A model generated the notes under the pieces. That model saw only the letters and a program-made list of their open reading frames with translations, ran no database searches and was not told the DNA's origin. DNA of 14,883 nucleotides, taken from NCBI GenBank assembly GCA_905215015.1, contig CAJMOS010000076.1, positions 1 through 14,883 of the forward strand, in the 5' to 3' direction. Shown one piece after another: positions 5,660 through 13,638 of this stretch. The position numbers and the translations under genes are program-made. Source of the stretch: an uncultured bacterium. GTDB lineage: Bacteria; Spirochaetota; Spirochaetia; Sphaerochaetales; Sphaerochaetaceae. Each line of letters starts with the position of its first letter. Position 1 is the first letter of the stretch.

Positions 5660-7078
5660 TTACTTCCCGTAATGTTCCTCGATTTCCTCGTCGGTAAGAC
5701 GCTGCAGCTCCTCGCTGGGCAGCTTGCTGAGAGCCTTCCAGCCAAGGTCGAGCGTCTCCTCGATCGACCGGTCCTCGGTGAAGGACTGGTTGATGAACTG
5801 CTTCTCGAAGAAGTCGCCGAACTCCAGATACTGGTGGTCGAGCGGGGTAAGTTCCTCCTCGCCGATGACGCTCGCCAGGTTCTGCACCTCTTTCACATGG
5901 CTGTACGAAGCGAACAGCTGGTTGGAAAGGTGCGGATGGTCGCTACGGGTCATTCCCTCGCCGATGCCGTCCTTCATCAAACGGGAAAGGCTGGGAAGCG
6001 GGTTGATCGGCGGGTAGATGCCGCGGCTGTTCATGCTGCGGTCGAAGACGATCTGTCCTTCGGTGATGTAGCCGGTAAGGTCGGGAACCGGATGGCTGAT
6101 ATCATCGTTGGGCATGGTCAGAATCGGCAGCTGGGTGATCGAGCCGGTCTTTCCCGCGATCTTTCCCGACCGCTCGTAAATCTCGGAGAGATTCGAGTAG
6201 AGATAGCCCGGGTATCCTTTACGGGAAGGAATCTCGCCGCGCATCGTGCTGATCTCACGAAGGCTCTCGCAGTAGTTGGTCATGTCGGTCATGATCACCA
6301 GCACCTGCTTGCCCTTGTCGAACGCAAGGTACTCGGCCAGGGTAAGGGCTGTCTTCGGCGTGATGGTACGCTCGATCGAGGGGTCGTCGGCAAGGGACAG
6401 GAAGAGCGCGACGTTGTCGAGCACGCCGGTCTCCTCGAACGAGTCGATGAAGAAGCGGGCGACGTCGTACTTGACGCCCATCGCCGCAAAGACAATGCAG
6501 AAGTCACTGGCGTTGCCCCGCACCTTCGCCTGGCGGGCGATCTGCGCGGCCAGCTGGTTGTGAGAAAGGCCGTTGCCGCTGAAGATCGGCAGCTTCTGCC
6601 CCTGGATCAGGGTGGTCATGCCATCGATGACGGAAACACCGGTCTGGATGAAATCGCGCGGATACTCGCGGGCGGTGGGGTTGATGGCAGAGCCGTTGAC
6701 ATCCCGCTCGTCCGCCGCATGGGGAAGCGCGGAGCCGTCCCTGCTCTGCCCCAAACCGTTCATGACGCGGCCGAGCATCTGCTCGCTCACCCCCAGGGTA
6801 AGCGGCTCGCCCATGAAGCGCATGCCGGTATCAGGCAGGTCAAGTCCGTCGGTGCCCTCAAAGGCCTGGACGCAGACCACGTCGTCGCTGGTATCCAGCA
6901 CCTGGCCGGCCCTTCTCTTCCCGTCGGAGCCCTGGATCTCGACCAGTTCCCCATAGCCGATGGGGTGGGTGCCCCTCATATAGACAAGCGGCCCGTCAAT
7001 CCTGCTGGCGCCACGATACAGGCGGCCGCTCAGCAGGCGACGGTCTGTCTGGGCAAGCAATGTGTCACGATCTGTCAT
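5660..7078 (-). CDS. atpB: V/A-type ATPase subunit B (non-catalytic head subunit)
   Basis: A 472-residue subunit alternating with A in the hexameric head; it binds nucleotide weakly or regulates. The N-terminal beta barrel includes YRGASRIDGPLVYMRG and the GYGELVEIQG loop. The P-loop position carries the degenerate FSGNGLSHNQLA typical of B subunits, which confirms B rather than A. YPRDFIQTGVSVIDGMTTLIQGQKLPIF and the later RKGYPGYLYSNLSEIYERSG also fit. Length is normal for the family. GGGAGG lies eight bases upstream of the ATG, which overlaps the end of subunit A by 14 bases. D follows after 12 bases. Confidence 0.95.
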   Translation of the reverse strand: MTDRDTLLAQTDRRLLSGRLYRGASRIDGPLVYMRGTHPIGYGELVEIQGSDGKRRAGQVLDTSDDVVCVQAFEGTDGLDLPDTGMRFMGEPLTLGVSEQMLGRVMNGLGQSRDGSALPHAADERDVNGSAINPTAREYPRDFIQTGVSVIDGMTTLIQGQKLPIFSGNGLSHNQLAAQIARQAKVRGNASDFCIVFAAMGVKYDVARFFIDSFEETGVLDNVALFLSLADDPSIERTITPKTALTLAEYLAFDKGKQVLVIMTDMTNYCESLREISTMRGEIPSRKGYPGYLYSNLSEIYERSGKIAGKTGSITQLPILTMPNDDISHPVPDLTGYITEGQIVFDRSMNSRGIYPPINPLPSLSRLMKDGIGEGMTRSDHPHLSNQLFASYSHVKEVQNLASVIGEEELTPLDHQYLEFGDFFEKQFINQSFTEDRSIEETLDLGWKALSKLPSEELQRLTDEEIEEHYGK

Positions 7079-8849
7079 CGTAGATACCTCCCAGTTGGTC
7101 GATCGCGTGATCCAGCTTCAGCTCGAGACGGTCGATGCTTGACGCGTCGTCGTTGCTGACGCTGAAGCGCATACGCGCCATATCCTGCACCGCGCCGAGG
7201 CGGCGGAGCTTCACCATCGGGACTCCCTTGCCGATCGCCTGGATTCCCTTGTGGTAGTAGTCCAGGATGATGGCGAGCATCTTCATCTGCTTCTGGATGC
7301 CGCAGTAGCGGTCGATCTCGTCGAAGGCGTTCTGCTGGAGGAAGGCGGTCTTGAACAGGGCGCACACCTCGAGCAGGAAGTTCTGCGAGTCCGGCAGCGC
7401 GTCAGGGCCGACCAGCTTGACGATCTGCTGCAAGCGGACCTCCTTCTGCAGGAGCTCCATGATTTCCTGGCGCATGGCGGACCACTGTCCGTCGCTCTTC
7501 TCGTCCCACCAGCCCTTCACGTCCGGCAGGTACTCGCTGTAGCTGTCCAGCCAGCTGATGGCGGGATAGTGGCGGGCGCTTGCCAAAGCCCGGTCGAGCG
7601 CCCAGAAACAGCGCACGAAGCGCTTGGTATGCTGGGTGACCGGTTCGGAGAAGTCGCCGCCCGGAGGCGAGACCGCCCCGATGATGGAGACAGAACCTTC
7701 CTTGTCGGAAAGGGTCTTCATGTAGCCGGCACGCTCGTAGAACTGGGCGATACGGGTCGGAAGGTACGCGGGAAATCCCTCTTCCGCAGGCATCTCCTCC
7801 ATGCGGCCGGACAGCTCGCGGAGCGCCTCGGCCCAGCGGCTGGTGGAATCGGCCATGATCGCGACCTGGTAGCCCATATCCCGGTAGTACTCGGCCATGG
7901 TGACGCCGGTGTAGATCGACGCCTCACGGGCCGAAACCGGCATGTTGGAGGTATTCGCGATCAGGATCGTGCGTTCCATCAAGCTCTTTCCGGTCCTCGG
8001 GTCGACAAGCTGGGGAAATTCCCGCAACACGTCGGTCATCTCGTTGCCGCGTTCCCCGCAACCGATGTAGACGATGATGTCGGCATCGCACCACTGGGCG
8101 ATCGAGTGCTGGGTCATCGTCTTTCCCGTTCCGAAGCCTCCCGGAATGGCGACCGTGCCGCCCTTGGGCAGCGGGAACAAGGTGTCGATGACACGCAGTC
8201 CGGTAATCAGCGGCTGTTTCAACGGCAGACGCTCCTGTACCGGGCGCGGGACCCTGATCGGCCATCGCTGGGCCAAGGAGACATGCACCTCCCTGCCATC
8301 GCTCTCCGTATAGGTGACCACCGTCTCTTCCACGGTGTAGTCCCCCTCCGGGACGACCGCGCTGACGGTACCCGCCTGTTTATCCGGCGGGACCATGATG
8401 TTATGGCTGACACGCTCGGTCTCCTGCACGGAACCGACAATCGAGCCAGCGTGCACCGGATCGCCCACCTTGACGGAGGGGACGAAGTGCCATTTTTTCC
8501 CATGATCGATGGCGGGGAACGAAAGACCCCGGCCGATGAAGGCACCACTTGCCTCCATCAGCTTCTCCAGCGGACGCTGGATGCCATCGTAAATGGAGCC
8601 GATCAGGCCGGGCCCGAGCTCGCACGAAAGGCTGGAACCACTGCCATAGACATTGTCTCCAGGGCAGATGCCTGTCGCGTCCTCGTAGACCTGGACGGTC
8701 GCCTCGTCATCAAACAGCTTGATGACCTCGCCGACGAGCTGCTGCTCGCCGATGCGGACCATCTCCATCATCTGCGCATCATGGACTTCCTTCAGCGTGA
8801 TGACCGGACCGTTCACCCGTTTGACTTTTCCTACTACTCTGCGTTCCAT
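7065..8849 (-). CDS. atpA: V/A-type ATPase subunit A (catalytic)
   Basis: A 594-residue catalytic subunit that hydrolyses or makes ATP in the cytoplasmic head. The N-terminal barrel (1-75) is followed by the bulge domain specific to V/A-type A subunits (about 110-190), the Walker A loop GGFGTGKT at 237-244, GERGNEMTDVL at 265-275, and the Walker B region with ADSTSRWAEALRE near 333-345. The length of about 590 and the bulge domain distinguish it from F-type beta. The ATG at 8849 overlaps the end of subunit E by 16 bases. The stop overlaps the start of B by 14 bases, so A and B are translationally coupled. The P-loop has Gly-Phe-Gly-Thr where many relatives have Ala-Phe-Gly-Cys; the catalytic Lys and Thr are intact. 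Confidence 0.97.
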   Translation of the reverse strand: MERRVVGKVKRVNGPVITLKEVHDAQMMEMVRIGEQQLVGEVIKLFDDEATVQVYEDATGICPGDNVYGSGSSLSCELGPGLIGSIYDGIQRPLEKLMEASGAFIGRGLSFPAIDHGKKWHFVPSVKVGDPVHAGSIVGSVQETERVSHNIMVPPDKQAGTVSAVVPEGDYTVEETVVTYTESDGREVHVSLAQRWPIRVPRPVQERLPLKQPLITGLRVIDTLFPLPKGGTVAIPGGFGTGKTMTQHSIAQWCDADIIVYIGCGERGNEMTDVLREFPQLVDPRTGKSLMERTILIANTSNMPVSAREASIYTGVTMAEYYRDMGYQVAIMADSTSRWAEALRELSGRMEEMPAEEGFPAYLPTRIAQFYERAGYMKTLSDKEGSVSIIGAVSPPGGDFSEPVTQHTKRFVRCFWALDRALASARHYPAISWLDSYSEYLPDVKGWWDEKSDGQWSAMRQEIMELLQKEVRLQQIVKLVGPDALPDSQNFLLEVCALFKTAFLQQNAFDEIDRYCGIQKQMKMLAIILDYYHKGIQAIGKGVPMVKLRRLGAVQDMARMRFSVSNDDASSIDRLELKLDHAIDQLGGIYDDRS

Positions 8850-9454
8850 GTATGTTCCTGAACCATAGTCCTGATATCGCGGTCATACCGTCTCAGCCGG
8901 ACGTCGACCTGGTTATTGAAGGATACCTTGTCATCCATGCTGGAAAGGACGACACCGATTTCTCGGACCGTGCGGGAATCCAGCACAAGATGGACGGTAC
9001 TGCCGGTGACCTGCTTCACCAGGGCCTCCGCATCCTTGAGCATCGCCTCGTCCACCGGAGCCAGGGGGCAGAAAGCCACCTTGGCCTCTTTCAGGTCAAG
9101 CCCGATGGCCGCCTCCGCGATCCATTGGGTCAGGTAGGGACGAAAGGCCTTGCTCTGGGCAAACGTACGGAAACGGCTCACGACCCGGTCCATCACCATC
9201 TGGTAGGACTCGTCGATACGCTTGAGCTGGGCCTTGCGCTTGGCGCTGGCAAGCGCAGCGTCCAGACGGAACTGCATCTGCCTCATACGGCTCTGGTGGT
9301 CGCGCTCCGCGACCTCGACCTGCTCCTCTGCTCGCTTTTTCGCATCTGCCTCTATGCGCCCGACCTGTGCCTGGGCATCCTTCAGGGTGGCGTCAGCCTT
9401 CCCTTGGGACTCGGCCACGATGCCGTCGAGCAAGAGGTTCTTCGTTTGCTCCAT
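8834..9454 (-). CDS. atpE: V/A-type ATPase subunit E (peripheral stalk)
   Basis: A 206-residue peripheral stalk subunit that pairs with the H/G-like coiled coil to hold the head still. The N-terminal 75 residues are a charged, alanine-rich coiled coil (ATLKDAQAQVGRIEADAKKR). The C-terminal globular domain ends in the family signature GVVLSSMDDKVSFNNQVDVRL. An AAGGATAGGAAG stretch lies directly upstream of the ATG. It begins 14 bases after subunit F and its stop lies inside the start of A. F preceding E differs from the Enterococcus-type order. Confidence 0.9.
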   Translation of the reverse strand: MEQTKNLLLDGIVAESQGKADATLKDAQAQVGRIEADAKKRAEEQVEVAERDHQSRMRQMQFRLDAALASAKRKAQLKRIDESYQMVMDRVVSRFRTFAQSKAFRPYLTQWIAEAAIGLDLKEAKVAFCPLAPVDEAMLKDAEALVKQVTGSTVHLVLDSRTVREIGVVLSSMDDKVSFNNQVDVRLRRYDRDIRTMVQEHTWNAE

Positions 9455-9468
9455 CTTCCTATCCTTCG

Positions 9469-9771
9469 TTACAGCGAGACACCAATGGCCTGGTTGACCA
9501 GTTCCCGCAAATCACGGCCCTTGCCTTCCTTGCCGGTGGCGGGAATCTCCACCACCAGGGGGAACGACTCGGAGAACAGATACCGATCCACGGTGGAGCG
9601 GATCATGTCCGCCACGTCCTCCGTGATGATGATGATGCCGTTCTCCTTGTCCGCGAGGGCGTTGTTCCAGGCAGTTTTCGCCTCGCCCGGGTTTGTCGCC
9701 TGCATCCCAGAGACACCGACGAGCGAAAAGCCCAGCACGGTATCCTGGTCGCCGATGACGTAATAATGCAT
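9469..9771 (-). CDS. atpF: V/A-type ATPase subunit F (rotor, regulatory)
   Basis: A 100-residue CheY-like small subunit that binds D at the base of the shaft (NtpG in Enterococcus naming). The start MHYYVIGDQDTVLGFSLVGV is the family signature for strand 1 and helix 1. GIIIITEDVADMI supplies the central strand, and FPLVVEIPATG precedes the C-terminal helix. Length is standard. It starts two bases after the stop of K, so its ribosome site lies inside the end of K. Confidence 0.93.
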   Translation of the reverse strand: MHYYVIGDQDTVLGFSLVGVSGMQATNPGEAKTAWNNALADKENGIIIITEDVADMIRSTVDRYLFSESFPLVVEIPATGKEGKGRDLRELVNQAIGVSL

Positions 9772-9773
9772 CC

Positions 9774-10100
9774 TCAGACCTTGCCGAGAATCATCAGTGC
9801 GGTGATGAAGCCGAAGACGACGAGACCTTCAGCGAGCGCGATGAAGATCAGCGCCTGGCTGGCGATTTCCGGCCTCTCGCTGATGGCGCCCATGGCCGCG
9901 CTGCCGACCTTGCCGATTGCCATACCCGCGGCAAGAGCACCGATACCGAACGCGATGGCTGCGGCAAGGCAGACGACCGCGACGTTGTAGTCGACAGCCT
10001 GGGCCTGCGCGGCACCTTCGGCAAACAGAGCGCTGGTGGTCAGCATCATCAGCATGGTGGCTCCCATCACTTTCTTTCCAAACTTTCTCAAACCGGTCAT
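9774..10100 (-). CDS. atpK: V/A-type ATPase subunit K (membrane rotor ring), with N-terminal signal-like extension
   Basis: A 108-residue proteolipid (c-type) forming the ion-carrying ring. One two-helix hairpin is present: helix 1 about 38-63 (NVAVVCLAAAIAFGIGALAA) and helix 2 about 83-107. Helix 2 carries the ion-binding glutamate E91 in FIALAEGLVVFG. The connecting loop has SERPE. Ahead of this is a basic then hydrophobic segment (MTGLRKFGKKVMGATMLMMLTTSALFAEG). It looks like a signal peptide with a cleavage option after LFA, or a third helix. Helix 1 shows no glutamine or acidic residue at the position where Na+-binding rings usually have one, so H+ is somewhat favoured; this is inference. 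The start ATG 10100 has AGGAGGG five bases upstream; the longer frame beginning with TTG 10118 is not supported. Confidence 0.92.
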   Translation of the reverse strand: MTGLRKFGKKVMGATMLMMLTTSALFAEGAAQAQAVDYNVAVVCLAAAIAFGIGALAAGMAIGKVGSAAMGAISERPEIASQALIFIALAEGLVVFGFITALMILGKV

Positions 10101-10135
10101 AACGACCCTCCTGATCAAAAAAATGAAGTAACGAC
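10101..10135 (-). promoter_or_regulatory. Strong ribosome-binding site in the I-K gap
   Basis: This 35-base gap is the only sizeable spacer among the ATPase genes. It holds AGGAGGG (plus 10106-10112), a near-perfect Shine-Dalgarno, five bases from the K start, and an upstream T-rich run. K is needed in many copies per enzyme, and a strong site with an unstructured T-rich approach fits higher translation. The role is inferred. Confidence 0.6.
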
Positions 10136-12115
10136 TTATCCTTTCAAGGCAACCGGCTCATAGGCAACGCCTTTGCCGGTGAAATACCTGCTGAAGAACT
10201 CATAGTAGTTGAGTCTCAGTGCCTGAATGCCTGCAGACAGTCCTTCCAGGACAATGACCAGCAGGTTTCCCAGCACGTAGATGGCGATGCCGCCCACCCC
10301 TCCGACCATGGCGGCAAGGGAACGGAAACTGGTCATCAGGCAGACGTGGGCGATACCGAGGCCGGCGACACGCATGAAACTGAGCGTGTTGGACATGTAG
10401 CCGCAAAAAATCTCCAGCGCGTCCACAAGCCAGCCCATGAAAGCGTCCATCATCACTTGGCCGCCCGATTTCCTCGTCCCGCCTTCCTTGACGGAAAGGG
10501 CGTAGCTGATAAAGCCGCGAAGGAAAATCAGCAGCATGCAGATGGCGATGGTCGGCATGATGACGGGATTCGACGGGAACGAACGGTAACCGGAAGCCGC
10601 GAAGCCGAAGCCAAGGTAGAGGCCGATACCGAACAGCAGGCCGCCGACCAAGCCGTTCTTGTCCAGCAACAGGGTCAGCCAAGCCTTCTTGCGGAACAAG
10701 TTGATCCAGTTGATGACCAAGCCGGTGTAGATGACGATGATGCCGAACTTGATCGTGATGCCCAGGATGCCGTAGACGCTGGTGACCGTCTGTCCGGCAA
10801 GCGCCTCGCCGTTGACCGCCGCGTCATAGTTGAACCAGAGCGCCGGCAGCAGGGAATAGCCGAAGTAGGAACCGAAGAGGGCCCCGCCCACCATGCTGGC
10901 CAAACCAAGATAGACAAGCAGCTGGCTGGTGTTGCGGCTGATCATGCCATCCTTCAGCTGGGGCTTGCGCTTGTAGTTCCACATGGCGTACAGGCCGTAA
11001 AGCAACAGCACGAACCCCTGGCCGACATCGGCGAACATCAAGGCGAACATGCACAGGTAGGCGACCATAACGAAGGGGGTCGGGTTGACCGAGCCGTATT
11101 CGGGTGTGCCATAGTTCTGGACAATCCTGCTGAAAGGAAGCATCGCCTTCGGAGCGGAAACCTGCACAGGGACCTCGCTGCGCGGCATGGCGTCAGCATC
11201 GGTCCACTCGATGACGCACTGTCCGTCGCTTGAGCGGTAGATCGCCTTCTGCACTTCGTCAGCCTGCTCCGCCGGCACCCAGCCGCTGAAAAGCGTCGTG
11301 TTGCGGGTGTAGGAAAAGTAGCCGCGGATCTGGTCGCAGAGCTCGTTCAGGCGCAGGTTGGTCCAGGCGCTGTCAAGGGCCGCCGCGTTGTTGGCGATGA
11401 CGGCTGTCACCTGGTTCTGCACATCCCCCCGTTTCTGCACCGCCTCAGCCATGCGCTTCTTGATCGCCTGGGCGGCGTCGCTCAGCGCGGTGCGCTGCAA
11501 GTCGGCGTTGCTGGTCTCGGTCCAGCCGAACTTGTCCATCAGCGGGTTGACCTGGGCCGCGTCACGGCGGAGCGTCAGGCTGATGTACTTGTCGGGATTG
11601 CTGGAGATGGTGGTGACCACCGCCCCGAAGGCGCCAAGCTTCCCGGCAAGCTCGTCCATGCCGCCATGGGAGGGTGTGCCTACCCGCAGGTCGAGGAAGG
11701 CATACTTTTGCTCGTTGATGTAGCGTTGCATCTCCTCCAGGCCAAGCACCAGCTGGTTGCTGCTTCTCTGGGCATCCTTCAGGCTGGTCAGCTGTCCGTT
11801 GATGCCGTCCAGCAACTTGCGGTAGCCGTCCATGTCGGGCTTCTGCATATCCTGGACGTTCAGCTTGTCCGTGGAAGGAAGAGACCTTCCCCCTTGGCGC
11901 AACATCGCCTCGATGCGGTGGCGCATATCCTCAAGCGCCGCCCGGGACACCGACGAAGGACGGGAGGAAAGTTTCTCCATCTGCTTGGGGTCGAGCTTGT
12001 CGAGATGGACAAAGTCCATGACGCCCAAGGCGAGCAACGACTTGACCACCTCGTCGCTCTTCTGCTCGAGCACGACGGCGGTCAACAGCTTCATTGGTTT
12101 GGTGAACAGGGTCAT
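10136..12115 (-). CDS. atpI: V/A-type ATPase subunit I (membrane stator, a-subunit homologue)
   Basis: A 659-residue membrane subunit that provides the ion half-channels against the K ring. Residues 1-340 are the cytoplasmic arm, with coiled-coil segments around 50-135 and 205-265. From about 345 to the end there are about seven membrane helices. The ion-channel signatures are SFMRVAGLGIAH (R582, matching the essential arginine of the a-subunit) and EGLSAGIQALRLNYYEFFSRYF (620s-640s). Length is typical for bacterial I. The ATG at 12115 overlaps the stop of C by four bases (ATGA); an upstream in-frame extension to 12250 lies inside C and is rejected. K follows after 35 bases. Confidence 0.95.
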   Translation of the reverse strand: MTLFTKPMKLLTAVVLEQKSDEVVKSLLALGVMDFVHLDKLDPKQMEKLSSRPSSVSRAALEDMRHRIEAMLRQGGRSLPSTDKLNVQDMQKPDMDGYRKLLDGINGQLTSLKDAQRSSNQLVLGLEEMQRYINEQKYAFLDLRVGTPSHGGMDELAGKLGAFGAVVTTISSNPDKYISLTLRRDAAQVNPLMDKFGWTETSNADLQRTALSDAAQAIKKRMAEAVQKRGDVQNQVTAVIANNAAALDSAWTNLRLNELCDQIRGYFSYTRNTTLFSGWVPAEQADEVQKAIYRSSDGQCVIEWTDADAMPRSEVPVQVSAPKAMLPFSRIVQNYGTPEYGSVNPTPFVMVAYLCMFALMFADVGQGFVLLLYGLYAMWNYKRKPQLKDGMISRNTSQLLVYLGLASMVGGALFGSYFGYSLLPALWFNYDAAVNGEALAGQTVTSVYGILGITIKFGIIVIYTGLVINWINLFRKKAWLTLLLDKNGLVGGLLFGIGLYLGFGFAASGYRSFPSNPVIMPTIAICMLLIFLRGFISYALSVKEGGTRKSGGQVMMDAFMGWLVDALEIFCGYMSNTLSFMRVAGLGIAHVCLMTSFRSLAAMVGGVGGIAIYVLGNLLVIVLEGLSAGIQALRLNYYEFFSRYFTGKGVAYEPVALKG

Positions 12116-13209
12116 CCTACAACCTCCCGAATCTTCTCCGCGGTATATCCGTAATACTTGCCGTTGAGGATTGCACGGATTTGCATGTTCTCCTTCCGGT
12201 AATAATAAAAATAGGCCAAAACGACACTGATGGTAAACGGATCCTTGCACAGCAGGGCACCGTATTCCTTCGCGCGCTCGGTGCCAAGATAGGTCTCCAG
12301 ACGGAGGGTTTCCGCGGCAAGCAACTCCTCCGTATGTTTCGGGTCATGATAGCTCTCCACAATCTGCTGGACGTCACCGGCGACCTGCGGGAAGATCCGC
12401 TTGACCATCGGCATCGGGTCCCGCTCCTCAGCCTTGCTCGCGATATAGTCCCTGCACTCGCGGCTCGCGGCCAGCCGGCCCCAGGGCAGCACCACCTTTT
12501 CCAGCTCCTTGGCCTCCATATGGTAATAGCGGCCGAAGCGAATCAGACGAAGCAGGTTCTTCAGGTCGAAATCATGGAGGTACAGGTTGTCGGCAATCTC
12601 CCTGTCGGCTTTGCCGAGCAGGTCAATCGACCGCATCATCTCCGCGTACCAAGCCTTGTCCAGCGCGATTTCCAAGTCGAACAGGCCATGCTGCTGGATA
12701 TCTTCCTGCGTATAGGCGCGAAGGACCGGTTCGTAGATGGTGCCCCGCACCGCCTCGACCACCCCGTTCCAGTCGGTGGCGTTGATCATGGCGGTCCAGT
12801 TGATGTCCTGGACGATTTTGTCTTTATACAGGTATGCGCTGCGATAGCGGATCGAGTGCATGCGCACCACTCCGCTGTACCACAGCCTGATGGTATTCTT
12901 CAGGTTGTCTTCCTCATCCTTGCCCAGCTGGGAAAGGATGAAGGCCGCCAGTTTGGGATCGGAAAGGCGGGCGACTTCCTGATAGGCGGCAATCTCCCCC
13001 TTCACCAGCGCGACCCCCATCTCCTGCAGGTCGCCGGTCTTGTCGTATATTTCCGCCAAAGGGGCGAAGCCGGTCTCGCGCAGACAACCGACGGCGTCCA
13101 CCAACGTGGGGGCCTTCAGCATATCGGCGATCAAGGTCGATGAGCGCATGATTCCGATGCGGGCCCTCAGCTTCGCGTTCAGGAATTCGTAGCGGTCAAC
13201 GGCGTTCAT
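12112..13209 (-). CDS. atpC: V/A-type ATPase subunit C (d-like rotor socket)
   Basis: A 365-residue, mostly helical subunit (NtpC, homologue of eukaryotic d) that caps the K ring and receives the D/F shaft. The N-terminus YEFLNAKLRARIGIM and the repeated three-helix units fit, as does the ending ENMQIRAILNGKYYGYTAEKIREVVG. Length is close to the usual 330-380. It overlaps the upstream coiled-coil gene by four bases and the downstream I gene by four bases (ATGA in both cases). Its place second in the operon, before I, is not the Enterococcus or Thermus order. Confidence 0.93.
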   Translation of the reverse strand: MNAVDRYEFLNAKLRARIGIMRSSTLIADMLKAPTLVDAVGCLRETGFAPLAEIYDKTGDLQEMGVALVKGEIAAYQEVARLSDPKLAAFILSQLGKDEEDNLKNTIRLWYSGVVRMHSIRYRSAYLYKDKIVQDINWTAMINATDWNGVVEAVRGTIYEPVLRAYTQEDIQQHGLFDLEIALDKAWYAEMMRSIDLLGKADREIADNLYLHDFDLKNLLRLIRFGRYYHMEAKELEKVVLPWGRLAASRECRDYIASKAEERDPMPMVKRIFPQVAGDVQQIVESYHDPKHTEELLAAETLRLETYLGTERAKEYGALLCKDPFTISVVLAYFYYYRKENMQIRAILNGKYYGYTAEKIREVVG

Positions 13210-13535
13210 GCTTTCTGCTTGCCCTCAAAGAGATTGGAAGCGCAGACCTTCTTGATGATCTGGTCCGCCATGGAGTCCAGATCTGAGGAAGAAATCGTCG
13301 TCGCGGTGTCAAGGCTACTGGTGTAGTCCGCAATGGTCTGCCGGGCGTCGGCCTCCGCCTTCTCCAACTCCTTGCGGTCAGCCTCGCGCTTGGCGTTCAA
13401 CGTGTCCCGGACATACTGGTTGGCCTTGCTCTGCGCGTCCATCACCATTTCCCGGCTTCTGGACTGGGCGTCCTTTTCCAATTTCTGTGCATTCTCTTCT
13501 ACCGAGAGAATTTCGTCGATTACATCGTGCTGCAT
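13206..13535 (-). CDS. V/A-type ATPase H/G-like coiled-coil stalk subunit
   Basis: A 109-residue, highly charged coiled-coil protein, first gene of the ATPase operon. In related operons this slot holds subunit H/G (NtpF), which pairs with E in the peripheral stalk. Residues 5-75 are an almost unbroken heptad-like helix rich in A, K, E, D and Q (EENAQKLEKDAQSRSREMVM). A short C-terminal amphipathic segment (DSMADQIIKKV) follows. The start ATG 13535 has GGAAG upstream; the in-frame extension to 13583 runs into the promoter. Sequence alone is low-complexity, so the assignment rests on position, length and coiled coil. Confidence 0.75.
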   Translation of the reverse strand: MQHDVIDEILSVEENAQKLEKDAQSRSREMVMDAQSKANQYVRDTLNAKREADRKELEKAEADARQTIADYTSSLDTATTISSSDLDSMADQIIKKVCASNLFEGKQKA

Positions 13536-13565
13536 GTAAGGCTTCCTTCGGAACAATCCGAGTTT

Positions 13566-13594
13566 ATCATGAAAAGATTGCAAGAGTTAGTCAA
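13566..13594 (-). promoter_or_regulatory. Probable promoter of the V/A-ATPase operon
   Basis: On the minus strand a -35 TTGACT (plus 13589-13594) is followed by 17 bases and the -10-like CATGAT (plus 13566-13571, four of six). Transcription would start near 13559, about 24 bases before the H-like start codon at 13535. The -35 and next two bases (TTGACTAA) are identical to those of the leftward promoter at 123-128. The weak -10 and a repeat just upstream suggest it may be regulated. Confidence 0.45.
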
Positions 13595-13600
13595 GGACGA

Positions 13601-13616
13601 CATCCCGCCATCCCGC
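13601..13616. repeat. Tandem 8-bp direct repeat upstream of the ATPase promoter
   Basis: Two perfect adjacent copies of CATCCCGC occur here, the near copy six bases upstream of the -35 box. The spacing of 8 bp is less than one helical turn. It may be an activator or regulator half-site pair, or chance in GC-rich DNA. Confidence 0.5.
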
Positions 13617-13638
13617 CACGCATAGGAAGAAAAGCGAC

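Noticed and set aside
4988..7159. Long plus-strand open frame of 723 codons opposite ATPase subunits D and B
   Set aside because: It spans two well-identified genes on the other strand, carries no family motif and has no ribosome site; a GC-rich antisense artefact.
7251..8861. Plus-strand open frame of 536 codons opposite subunit A
   Set aside because: Complete shadow of the catalytic subunit gene with no domain of its own.
12116..12250. N-terminal extension of subunit I into the end of subunit C
   Set aside because: The 45 extra residues are not family-like and lie wholly inside C. The ATGA overlap gives a natural start at 12115.
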